DNA of 64,000 nucleotides from Marinobacter persicus (GTDB lineage Bacteria; Pseudomonadota; Gammaproteobacteria; Pseudomonadales; Oleiphilaceae), in assembly GCF_002934325.1 (NCBI RefSeq), contig NZ_PTIV01000010.1, forward strand, positions 43,310 to 107,309. Reading direction: 5' to 3'. Positions 20,744 through 28,561 of the stretch are shown here, piece after piece; position 1 is the first letter of the stretch; each line of letters opens with the position of its first letter. Made by a program: the position numbers and the translations under genes. The notes beneath the pieces were generated by a model. That model worked only from the letters and a program-made list of their open reading frames with translations, did no database searches and was not told the DNA's origin.

Positions 20744-22740
20744 GAGGTCACCTCAGCCGTTTTTCCCGAAGCATCCGGTTGAATCACCTTGGCTTCCTTC
20801 TCTTTGTTCACGCGGATCCGGTAACGCTTGTCGGCAATGGCCAGGAAGCCACCCAACGCCATCACCAGGGCACCCAACCACAGCCAACGCACCAGCGGTT
20901 TGTATTGCACCCGGATGGCCCAGGCTTCGTCGCTGATGCGCTCACCAATGGCCACAAACACATCCCGGAACAGACCGGCATCAATGTCGGCCTCGGTCAT
21001 CATGCTCATGCCAACCGTGTAGTTACGCTTTTCAGGATGCAGTTCGGACACCTGTTTGCCATCCAGGTACACATCGAAGCTGCCATATTCAGAGGTGTAG
21101 TTGGGGCCTTCACGCTGACCAATGTCGGTGAACACAATCCGGTAATCCCCCACCATGGCGGAATCCCCCGGTTGCATGCGTACATCCCGCTCAATACCGT
21201 AGTTCGAGACGATGGTGGCACCGGCCATCACCATGGCCACGCCCAGATGCCCGAGCACCATGCCCCAGTAGCTGCGAGACTGGCGACGCAGGCCATACAA
21301 CCGGCCATTACGCGACGACGACTTGTCCCAGATATCCCAGAAGGTGGCCACCGTCACCCAGACGGCTGTAAACACACCCAGGAAAGCCCAGGGCGTAAAG
21401 CCTCCATAACCGATCATGACAGCCGCCGTAATAGCGGTACTCAGGGCCAGGGGCCAAAGCAGCTTACGCGCCAGCCAGCCGCCGTCGGTTTTCTTCCAGC
21501 GGGAGAAAATTCCCACACCCAGCAGCAAGCCCGTCGCCACGGCCAACGGACTGAAGGTGGTATTGAAGAACGGCTCACCGATGGACAGCTTACCCATCTC
21601 CAGATAATCCAATACCAACGGATACAACGTGCCAATGCCCACCAACGCGGTGGCTGACACCAGCAACACGTTGTTGAACAGCAGGAAGACTTCCCGGGAG
21701 AGGGAGCCGTAACGGGAGCGCACGTGCACCACCGGCGCCCGGAACGCATAAAGCACCAGGCTGGCCACTACGGTAATACCCAGCAGCATCAGCAGGAAGC
21801 TGCCCCGCTCCGGGTCAGAGGCAAATGCATGCACGGAAGTAAGAACGCCGGAGCGAACCAGGAAGGTACCCAGCAGGCTCAAGGCAAAGCTGACAATCGC
21901 GAGCAACACGGTCCAGCTTTTGAACACACCACGTTTCTCGGTGACCGCCAGCGAATGCATCAGGGCGGTGCCGGACAGCCACGGCAACAGGGACGCGTTC
22001 TCGACCGGGTCCCAGAACCACCAGCCGCCCCAGCCAAGCTCGTAATAGGCCCACCAACTGCCGAGGGCTATACCGACGGTCAGGAATGCCCAGGCCACCG
22101 TCGTCCAGGGCCGCGACCAGCGCGCCCAGGCCGCATCCAGCCGACCATTAATCAACGCGGCAATGGCAAAGGCAAAGGCCACCGAGAAGCCCACATAGCC
22201 CATATAAAGCATGGGCGGGTGCATAATCAGGCCAATGTCCTGCAGCAGCGGGTTCAGGTCACGGCCATCGGCGGGAATATTGGGAAGCAGGCGATCAAAC
22301 GGGTTGGAGGTGATGATCACAAACAGGAAGAAACCGACAGCGATCATACCCAGCACGGAGAGCACCTGGGAGATCATCACCGACGGCAGTTTGCGACTGA
22401 ATATGGTAACGGCGAGGGTCCAGCCCGACAGCATCAGCGCCCATAACAGCAGCGAGCCTTCATGGCCGCCCCAAACGGCGCTGAACTTGTAATACCAGGG
22501 AAGCATGCTGTTGGAATTGTTGGCCACGTAGGCGACCGAGAAGTCATCCACCAGAAATGCGTGCGCCAGAATGGCAAAAGCCAGACCGGTGAACACGAAC
22601 ATGCCCGAAGCCAGTGGCCTGGCGAAGGCCTGGAGGCTATCTCGCCCGGTCAGGGCACCAACCAGGGGCACAACAGAGAGAAGCACTGCCAGCAACAGCG
22701 CAAGAATCAGTGCAAGCTGTCCGAGTTCCGGATACATCAA
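20740..22740 (-). CDS. ccmF: Haem lyase CcmF
   Basis: A 666-residue polytopic inner-membrane protein with about 15 hydrophobic segments. The tryptophan-rich WWD haem-handling motif GWGGWWFWDPVENASLLPWL is at about residues 234-253, preceded by the conserved KFSAVWGGHEGSLLLW. The large periplasmic domain (DVRMQPGDSAMVGDYRIVF) lies near the C-terminus. CcmF receives haem from CcmE and, with CcmH and CcmI, attaches it to apocytochromes c. Length and motifs are standard. Confidence 0.95.
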   Translation of the reverse strand: MMYPELGQLALILALLLAVLLSVVPLVGALTGRDSLQAFARPLASGMFVFTGLAFAILAHAFLVDDFSVAYVANNSNSMLPWYYKFSAVWGGHEGSLLLWALMLSGWTLAVTIFSRKLPSVMISQVLSVLGMIAVGFFLFVIITSNPFDRLLPNIPADGRDLNPLLQDIGLIMHPPMLYMGYVGFSVAFAFAIAALINGRLDAAWARWSRPWTTVAWAFLTVGIALGSWWAYYELGWGGWWFWDPVENASLLPWLSGTALMHSLAVTEKRGVFKSWTVLLAIVSFALSLLGTFLVRSGVLTSVHAFASDPERGSFLLMLLGITVVASLVLYAFRAPVVHVRSRYGSLSREVFLLFNNVLLVSATALVGIGTLYPLVLDYLEMGKLSIGEPFFNTTFSPLAVATGLLLGVGIFSRWKKTDGGWLARKLLWPLALSTAITAAVMIGYGGFTPWAFLGVFTAVWVTVATFWDIWDKSSSRNGRLYGLRRQSRSYWGMVLGHLGVAMVMAGATIVSNYGIERDVRMQPGDSAMVGDYRIVFTDIGQREGPNYTSEYGSFDVYLDGKQVSELHPEKRNYTVGMSMMTEADIDAGLFRDVFVAIGERISDEAWAIRVQYKPLVRWLWLGALVMALGGFLAIADKRYRIRVNKEKEAKVIQPDASGKTAEVTS

Positions 22741-22771
22741 GCTTCCCCAATTTCAGGTGTACGTTGAAAGA

Positions 22772-23242
22772 TTAATAGGAGGCGCTCTGTGCGGCTTTTT
22801 CCGCATCAGCCCGACTCTTCTCGGCACGCTCCAGGGAGTCCGCAACTTCCGGCGGCATATAGTTTTCATCGTGCTTGGCCAGGACCTGATCGGCCACGAA
22901 TAGCCCCTCGGAGTTCAGGCGGCCCATGGCAACGACGCCCTGCCCTTCCGCAAACAGGTCCGGCAGAATGCCGTCATACTGCACCGGTACCGACGCCGAG
23001 TAATCGGTTACCCGGAACTGTACCTTCAGACTGTCCGACTCACGCTGGACACTGCCCTCTTCCACCATGCCACCGGCCCGGATCCTGACATCCGTCGGCG
23101 CCTCCCCGGCGGCGATCTGGGTCGGGTCATAGAACAGGTTGATGTTCTGACGCAGGGCGTACGTGGTGAGGCCCACCGCGATAGCAATACCCGCCATCAG
23201 GAAGACCACAATCGTCAGTCGTTTTTTTCGAATTGGATGCAT
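22772..23242 (-). CDS. ccmE: Haem chaperone CcmE
   Basis: A 156-residue membrane-anchored periplasmic haem chaperone. The cytoplasmic Lys/Arg start (MHPIRKKRL) is followed by one membrane segment ([20 protein letters not shown]), an OB-fold and the haem-binding motif [14 protein letters not shown] with His124 as the covalent haem ligand and the conserved Tyr. It carries haem from CcmABCD to CcmF. Thirteen bases separate it from ccmD. Confidence 0.94.
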   Translation of the reverse strand: MHPIRKKRLTIVVFLMAGIAIAVGLTTYALRQNINLFYDPTQIAAGEAPTDVRIRAGGMVEEGSVQRESDSLKVQFRVTDYSASVPVQYDGILPDLFAEGQGVVAMGRLNSEGLFVADQVLAKHDENYMPPEVADSLERAEKSRADAEKAAQSASY

Positions 23243-23255
23243 GAATTATCGCCTG

Positions 23256-23495
23256 TCAGTCCTGGGAAACTTCTACTCGTGTAAAGGTGGCTGACGCCTT
23301 TTGTCTGACATCCTGCCCGGAAGTTCCCTGCTGTTGCTCAAAACGGCGCTTGCACCCTTCGATGACGGCCCGGTTGCGCCTGGCCGACCAGAACATCATG
23401 CCGGCCACGAAGACCACAAACACCGCATAGCAGGTCCAGACATAGGGGCCGTGACCTTCCATTGCGAGAAATGCTGAAAAGGAGTCGAATGCCAT
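23256..23495 (-). CDS. ccmD: Haem exporter protein CcmD
   Basis: A 79-residue protein with a single membrane segment (YVWTCYAVFVVFVAGMMFW, about residues 18-36) preceded by the conserved GHGPYVW and followed by a basic stretch (SARRNRAVIEGCKRRF), the standard CcmD layout. It helps release holo-CcmE from the CcmABC transporter. It begins 3 bases after ccmC. Confidence 0.88.
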   Translation of the reverse strand: MAFDSFSAFLAMEGHGPYVWTCYAVFVVFVAGMMFWSARRNRAVIEGCKRRFEQQQGTSGQDVRQKASATFTRVEVSQD

Positions 23496-23498
23496 GGA

Positions 23499-24242
23499 TC
23501 AGCGCCCTCCCGCCATAATCATATCTTTTACCCAGCGGGTTCTCTGTTCCCGCACCAGAATCTCGGTTTTCATCCTCAGACAGGCCAGCCAGCCGAAAAG
23601 CAGGTACAGCCCCGCAATGGACAACAGCAAAGGCACCAACATTTCCGTTGGCATTGATGGCTCCTCAGTCAGCTTCAGGGTGGCGGGCTGGTGCAAGGTG
23701 TTCCACCACTCCACGGAGTATTTGATGATGGGGATGTTCACCACGCCCACCAGCACCAGGACCGCGACGGCGCGAGCGGCGGATTTTTCATCGTTGATGG
23801 CCCGGTCCAGGGCAATCACGCCCCCATAAAGGAACAGCAAAATCAACATGGAGGTCAGGCGTGCATCCCAGATCCACCAGGTGCCCCAGGTGGGCTTGCC
23901 CCAGACAGCGCCGGTAAACAGCGACAGAAAGGTAAACACCAGCCCTACCGGCGCCACGGCTTTCACGAACACATCCGCCAGTTTCATTCTCCAGACCAGG
24001 GTAACGACACCCGCCGCAGCCATCATGATGTACATGGACTGGGCCAGGAAAGCGGTGGGCACATGAATGAAGATAATCCGGTAGCTATTACCCTGAAGGT
24101 AATCCTTGGGCGCGAATGCCAGCCCCCACACCAGGCCGGCCAGCAACAACATCAACCCTGCCACCAGCAGCCAGGGCATAAACCGGGTTGCGATCCCGTA
24201 AAACCATTTGGGAGAACCCAGCTTGTGAAAAAATTGCCACAT
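23499..24242 (-). CDS. ccmC: Haem transporter subunit CcmC
   Basis: A 247-residue protein with six membrane segments. The WWD motif WGTWWIWDARLTSMLILLFLY (about residues 123-143) and flanking histidines (for example FIHVPTAFLAQSMY) are the hallmarks of CcmC, which loads haem onto CcmE on the periplasmic side. Start MWQFFHKLGSPKWFYGIATRF is typical. Fifty-six bases separate it from ccmB. Confidence 0.94.
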   Translation of the reverse strand: MWQFFHKLGSPKWFYGIATRFMPWLLVAGLMLLLAGLVWGLAFAPKDYLQGNSYRIIFIHVPTAFLAQSMYIMMAAAGVVTLVWRMKLADVFVKAVAPVGLVFTFLSLFTGAVWGKPTWGTWWIWDARLTSMLILLFLYGGVIALDRAINDEKSAARAVAVLVLVGVVNIPIIKYSVEWWNTLHQPATLKLTEEPSMPTEMLVPLLLSIAGLYLLFGWLACLRMKTEILVREQRTRWVKDMIMAGGR

Positions 24243-24298
24243 CAGTTGGTCACCGTCTTACTGTTTTACTGTTCATTGTTGCCAGCCTCACAGACCGG

Positions 24299-25024
24299 TC
24301 AGCTGTTGGACATACTGATCCGCAACGCCGCCGCCGATGCAAACGGAGCCAGAGTCAGTGCCAGCACCAGAAACGCCCCCATCAAAGCCAGATAGCCGGC
24401 CACCGGGGCGCCTTCTGACGCCGCTGCCACCGTTCCCGTGCCAAAAATAAGCACAGGAATGTACAGCGGAATGATCAGCAGTGACAAGAGCACACCCGCC
24501 GACCGCAATCCCAGCGTCAATGCCGCCCCAATGGCGCCGATCAGACTGAGAACCGGTGTGCCAATCAGCAGCGTTAGACACAGGATGGCAATAGAGTTCC
24601 CTTCCAGGTGCACCATTATGCCCAGTATCGGCGTCAGCAGCACCAATGGCAGACCTGTCAGCATCCAGTGCGCCAACGTTTTCGCCAGCACCAGCAGGAA
24701 AAGTGGCTGAGGCTGGAGCACCAGTTGTTCCAGGGTGCCATCATCAAAATCGTGCCGGAACAGGTGATCCAGGGACAGCAATACGGACAAGAGCGCGGCC
24801 ACCCACAGTATGCCGGCGCCCGACTGCCTGAGAAATTCCACTTCCGGGCTAACCCCCAAGGGGAATAGGGTTACCACCATGACAAAGAACAGCAGGGGGT
24901 TGAGCAGATCCTGGCGCTGACGGAAGGCAACGCGCACATCCCGGCTGAACACGGCGATCATGGCCTGCACGGGACCCACCCCGGTTTCCACCGGCTTCAG
25001 AACAGCATCCACCTTAGCATTCAT
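24299..25024 (-). CDS. ccmB: Haem ABC exporter permease CcmB
   Basis: A 241-residue membrane permease with six hydrophobic segments and the family start block VFSRDVRVAFRQRQDLLNPLLFF. The family is usually about 220 residues, which would match an internal ATG at 24961 (MIAVFSRDV); the longer start is kept because it is coupled to the ccmA stop (11-base overlap) and has a GGGG element upstream. It pairs with the CcmA ATPase and CcmC. Confidence 0.9.
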   Translation of the reverse strand: MNAKVDAVLKPVETGVGPVQAMIAVFSRDVRVAFRQRQDLLNPLLFFVMVVTLFPLGVSPEVEFLRQSGAGILWVAALLSVLLSLDHLFRHDFDDGTLEQLVLQPQPLFLLVLAKTLAHWMLTGLPLVLLTPILGIMVHLEGNSIAILCLTLLIGTPVLSLIGAIGAALTLGLRSAGVLLSLLIIPLYIPVLIFGTGTVAAASEGAPVAGYLALMGAFLVLALTLAPFASAAALRISMSNS

Positions 25025-25652
25025 GGTTCTGCCCCTGTCCCAGCGTGATCCGATTCATCCCCGGCAACTGCAAATCGTGGTGGGTTGTCACCAGGACCGC
25101 CCCACCTTCGGCCGCCCGTTGCTGCAGCAAGGCTTCGATGGCCTGAACACCACTGGCATCAATGGCGGTAAAAACCTCATCCAGCAGCCACAGGGGCTCG
25201 TCGGCAATCAGTAACCGGGCCAATGCCACACGTCGCTGCTGGCCGGCAGACAGATTACGGCAGGGCACACGTTCAAAGCCGGCCAGCCCTGTCCCGGCCA
25301 GTGCCTGGGATAACAGTTTGTCGCTCACCGGGCGTCGACCCGCCATTAAGGCCCGCAGATTTTCCATCGGCGTCAGCAACGGTTTGATACCCGGACGATG
25401 CCCCAGGTACAGGGTGTTGCGCAGGAAAGATTCCCGCTGGCGCGAGCGCGGCTCTCCACACCACAACAAATCACCGGACCAGGCATCATTCAGCCCCGCC
25501 AGGATTCTCAACAAGGTGGTTTTACCAGTACCGTTAGGCCCCTCGACACGGGTCACCGTACCGGGCAGTATGGAGAAAGACAGGTTTTGGAAAAGCAAAC
25601 GTTCGTCACGTTCGCATTCAAGATTGATAGCCTGTAGTAACGGCTCGGACAT
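25014..25652 (-). CDS. ccmA: Haem ABC exporter ATP-binding protein CcmA
   Basis: A 212-residue ABC ATPase. Walker A is GPNGTGKTT (residues 38-46), the signature is LSAGQQRRVALARLL and Walker B is LWLLDEVFTAID. It powers release of haem-loaded CcmE from CcmC/CcmD. It is the first gene of the nine-gene ccm operon, which runs A-B-C-D-E-F-G-H-I without interruption. Confidence 0.94.
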   Translation of the reverse strand: MSEPLLQAINLECERDERLLFQNLSFSILPGTVTRVEGPNGTGKTTLLRILAGLNDAWSGDLLWCGEPRSRQRESFLRNTLYLGHRPGIKPLLTPMENLRALMAGRRPVSDKLLSQALAGTGLAGFERVPCRNLSAGQQRRVALARLLIADEPLWLLDEVFTAIDASGVQAIEALLQQRAAEGGAVLVTTHHDLQLPGMNRITLGQGQNHEC

Positions 25653-25730
25653 CTGGGCCCCGTTTTCAGAGCGAGGGATGCACAGCAGGCATCAGGTGCA
25701 TGGAAAAGGCATTCTTTGCCGGTGCGGCGC

Positions 25731-25736
25731 ATTATA
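25731..25736 (-). promoter_or_regulatory. Candidate -10 box of the ccm operon
   Basis: On the minus strand the sequence reads TATAAT exactly, 79 bases before the ccmA ATG. No good -35 hexamer stands 16-18 bases upstream (GAGTAA at 17), so activator help or a different promoter is possible. Confidence 0.35.
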
Positions 25737-25782
25737 ACGAAAGCATGGCAGGATTACTCGTGCCTCACATCAAATCGGCCAT

Positions 25783-27162
25783 ATGAAACTGAACGGTGGA
25801 CAACCCCCGAACACCCAGATACCGGAACTGACAACCCGGCAGACCGCGACGACGCGCCCCACGGGCCCACTCACCGCTGGCACCGATGCCAGTGTGCGCA
25901 TCGATCCGTCCCTGACCGCCCGCCAGCAACTGGCCCAACTGCAAATGGCCAACCGGGAAACCGCATTGGCACGCGTCGCCGAGGTACTGCAACAGAAAGG
26001 TGGCGGTCATGAGCTGATCCTGGAGCTGAAAGGACGCTCACTGGCAGTGAACACGGGCAACCGGCCTCCTGACTTATCGGTGGGCGATCTGGTCAAAGTC
26101 ATGCGCGCCAATAATGAACTGCAGCTGATGGGCAAGCTGGCGGCGAGCCAGGAGTCCACCATTGCCCGTGCCCTCGCCCAACGCCTGCCCTGGCAACAGA
26201 ATCTGCAGAGCGGACTGGCGCAGCTGGTGAAAGCCATGGAAGTCGGGATCAAACCACAGCCGCAGCCCGGGCAACTGCCCAGCACCACCCCGGCACAACC
26301 CTTGCCGGTTGCGGCCCGTCAAGCGCTGGAAGGCGTGCTTTCCCAGCTCCCCCAGGCCAACAAACTGCCCCCTGGTTCTGGCAGCCAGCAGAATGTCGCC
26401 AGTCAGGTGAAACAGTGGTTATCGGAAAGCGGCGCTTTTGCCGAATCCAGGCTGCTGCAAAGCAACCCATCGTCGCCGGCGCCCAACGACCTAAAACTGG
26501 CGCTGACCCGGGCCGTGGCCTCCCTGTTGGCGAGCCAGAACCAGGGCGCGGAGCACTTTAACCGACTAACTCCCACAGCCAGCCGGGAATTCCTGCAGGC
26601 GCCGCTACAGTTCCCGCAAACCACGACGCCTTCGGCGCAAACATCCAGCGAGCCAACCAGTACCGGACAGATGCTGCGACTGTTGGCAGGCATGCTCAAC
26701 CGCATCACCGTCAATCAGCTGCATAGCCAAACCCTGACCGCCCGCGCTGGTGCTGATCCGGGCACACCGGTAAATACGCAGCTCATTGACCTGCCCTGGC
26801 TCAATCCCCAGCAGGAACCCAAAATCGCGCAGCTGCGACTGGAGCAATATGAGCATTCCCGGGAAGACAACGATAAGCCACAACAGCGCACCAGCATCAG
26901 TGAATGGCGACTGACGCTATCGATGGACATGGACGAAGCCGGCCCCCTGCATTTCGATGTCAGCTTCCGCCCGCCGTCGGTCAGCGCGCAGGTCTGGGCC
27001 GAGAAGCAGTCAACCCTGAGGCAGGTTCACCAGGAACTGCCATTATTGCGCAAGAGCCTGACTGATCTGGGTCTGGAGGTGGGGGAACTCGATTGCCGGC
27101 GCGGCTGTCCACAGCAGACACAAACCCGGCTGGAACACCGACTGGTGGATACCAAGGCATGA
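25783..27162 (+). CDS. FliK-like hook-length control domain protein (second copy)
   Basis: A 459-residue protein whose N-terminal ~330 residues are Gln/Pro/Ala/Thr-rich and probably disordered, and whose C-terminal part shows the FliK C-terminal (Flg_hook) pattern: WRLTLSMDMDEAGPLHFDVSFRPPSVSAQVWAE, then LPLLRKSLTDLGLEVGELDCRRG. This is not the flagellar fliK of the main cluster (53053-54357). Its stop overlaps the start of a free-standing FlhB C-terminal domain protein, giving a linked pair. The start has no convincing ribosome site and may be wrong. A role as an alternative substrate-specificity switch for the flagellar export gate is inferred. Confidence 0.75.
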   Translation: MKLNGGQPPNTQIPELTTRQTATTRPTGPLTAGTDASVRIDPSLTARQQLAQLQMANRETALARVAEVLQQKGGGHELILELKGRSLAVNTGNRPPDLSVGDLVKVMRANNELQLMGKLAASQESTIARALAQRLPWQQNLQSGLAQLVKAMEVGIKPQPQPGQLPSTTPAQPLPVAARQALEGVLSQLPQANKLPPGSGSQQNVASQVKQWLSESGAFAESRLLQSNPSSPAPNDLKLALTRAVASLLASQNQGAEHFNRLTPTASREFLQAPLQFPQTTTPSAQTSSEPTSTGQMLRLLAGMLNRITVNQLHSQTLTARAGADPGTPVNTQLIDLPWLNPQQEPKIAQLRLEQYEHSREDNDKPQQRTSISEWRLTLSMDMDEAGPLHFDVSFRPPSVSAQVWAEKQSTLRQVHQELPLLRKSLTDLGLEVGELDCRRGCPQQTQTRLEHRLVDTKA

Positions 27163-27461
27163 GCAGACAAGACACCGATCACACCCCGGCAGCAGTCGCC
27201 CTGAAATACGACGGCGAGCGGGCGCCCATCATTTCCGCCACGGGCACCTGGGAGTTGGCCGAAGAGATCATTCGCATCGCCCGGGAACACGAAGTGCCTC
27301 TGTACGAGAACGCCGAACTGGCCGGCATCCTCGCCCGATTGTCACTGAATGACGAAATTCCCGAAGAGCTGTACCGGGTAATTGCAGAAATTCTCGCCTT
27401 TGCATTCCATATTCGTGGGCGCACCCCCGAAGATGCCGCCCCCGCCGACTCTACTGACTAA
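27159..27461 (+). CDS. Free-standing FlhB C-terminal domain protein (FlhX-like)
   Basis: A 100-residue protein from the ATG that overlaps the preceding stop (ATGA). Residues 8-97 align with the part of FlhB that follows its autocleavage site: AAVALKYDGERAPIISATG against YAVALKYDQDSMGAPVVVAKG, then IIRIAREHEVPLYENAELAGILARL and EIPEELYRVIAEILAFAF. The N-P-T-H cleavage motif itself and the membrane domain are absent, so the protein starts about where processed FlhB-CC would start. FlhX in Helicobacter, a protein of this kind, can replace the FlhB-CC fragment. Only 4 bases overlap the convergent ATPase gene. Confidence 0.85.
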   Translation: MSRQDTDHTPAAVALKYDGERAPIISATGTWELAEEIIRIAREHEVPLYENAELAGILARLSLNDEIPEELYRVIAEILAFAFHIRGRTPEDAAPADSTD

Positions 27462-28561
27462 TGAATCAGTGAGCGTAGTGCCCAGGCCTGCTGCCAGTGG
27501 GCTGATTTGCGCGGTGCCACGGCGGTCTCAAAATAATGCTTCAGGCGCCGCCGGTCTTCCGGCTCATCCTTTAACGCCGAACCAATCAGGTGATGCATCA
27601 GGTGTTCGACCGTCATGATGCCATCGCCGTAATACCAGGCATTGAGGCTGGCGGCATGGGCCACCGACACCGCCTCCGCGGTGGACAGGGCCGAGCCCGC
27701 CAGACGATCAGTGCTTCGCCCATCCAGGGTCTGGCCGTTGCGAAGTTCGTGAAACATGGTCACCAACACTTCCACCACCGGCTCTTCCAGCGCCACCTCA
27801 ACACCAGCCTGCCGGTTGGCTTTAGCCACCTCGCGGTGAACCACTTCAACCTCATCCGCCAGATTACGAATTGGCCGAATTTCCTCAAAATCCATCCGGC
27901 GTTTGAGCGCGGCACTCATGGTGTGGACACCGGTATCCACGCTGTTGGAGGTGGCAACTAGATTGAAGCCTTCACGGGCCAGGATGACACCGTCATCGCC
28001 GCCAAGCTCCGGAATAACCACCACGCGGTCCGACAGCACAGACAGCATGGCGTCCTGCAAGGCCTGGGGACAACGGGCTATTTCCTCAAAACGCACCAGA
28101 CGCCCTTCCATCATGCCCCGCAACAATGGCGTGGGGATCAGCGCCCGACGGGTTGGTCCTTCGGCGCGCAGCAATGCCTCATTCCAGCTGTACAGCATCT
28201 GGCTGACCTGGCTAATGGCTCCGCCCTGCAGGGTCAGGGTGGAATTGGCGGAAACCGCAGCCGCCAGCAGTTCCGAGAGCCAGGACTTGGCGGTTCCCGG
28301 CGGGCCAACCAACAAGCAGCCCCGGTTGGTACACAGGGAGATGACGATTCGGGTAATCAAGGCCCGATCCGCCACAAATTTGCGCTCAATGCCCAGCTTC
28401 TCGTCGCCGCAGAGAAACTTCTCGACCGAGCGGGGCGACATCTGCCAGCCCGGCGGCACCGGCCCGGAATCCTGAGCCACCAGCCGGTCGAGCTCGTCCC
28501 GATACACCACTTCGGCGGGCTGGCGCTGCACCCCATTCGCCGGCTTGTCTTCGCGTTTCAT
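27458..28561 (-). CDS. Orphan MoxR-like AAA ATPase
   Basis: A 367-residue AAA ATPase: Walker A GPPGTAKS (residues 86-93), Walker B RLVRFEEIARCP (155-165), sensor 1 FNLVATSNSVDTG (199-211), arginine finger in ALKRRMDFEEI (218-227), and a C-terminal lid with RSTDRLAGSALSTAEAVSVAH and DGIMTVEHLMHHLIGSALKDEPED. The long WNEALLRAEGPTRRALIPTPLLRGM insert resembles the MoxR subgroup that in other bacteria travels with VWA, SWIM and DUF5682 genes; none of these is adjacent. Its ATG overlaps the stop of the methyltransferase-ATPase fusion gene (ATGA), so the two are made together. Substrate and pathway are unknown. Confidence 0.8.
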   Translation of the reverse strand: MKREDKPANGVQRQPAEVVYRDELDRLVAQDSGPVPPGWQMSPRSVEKFLCGDEKLGIERKFVADRALITRIVISLCTNRGCLLVGPPGTAKSWLSELLAAAVSANSTLTLQGGAISQVSQMLYSWNEALLRAEGPTRRALIPTPLLRGMMEGRLVRFEEIARCPQALQDAMLSVLSDRVVVIPELGGDDGVILAREGFNLVATSNSVDTGVHTMSAALKRRMDFEEIRPIRNLADEVEVVHREVAKANRQAGVEVALEEPVVEVLVTMFHELRNGQTLDGRSTDRLAGSALSTAEAVSVAHAASLNAWYYGDGIMTVEHLMHHLIGSALKDEPEDRRRLKHYFETAVAPRKSAHWQQAWALRSLIH

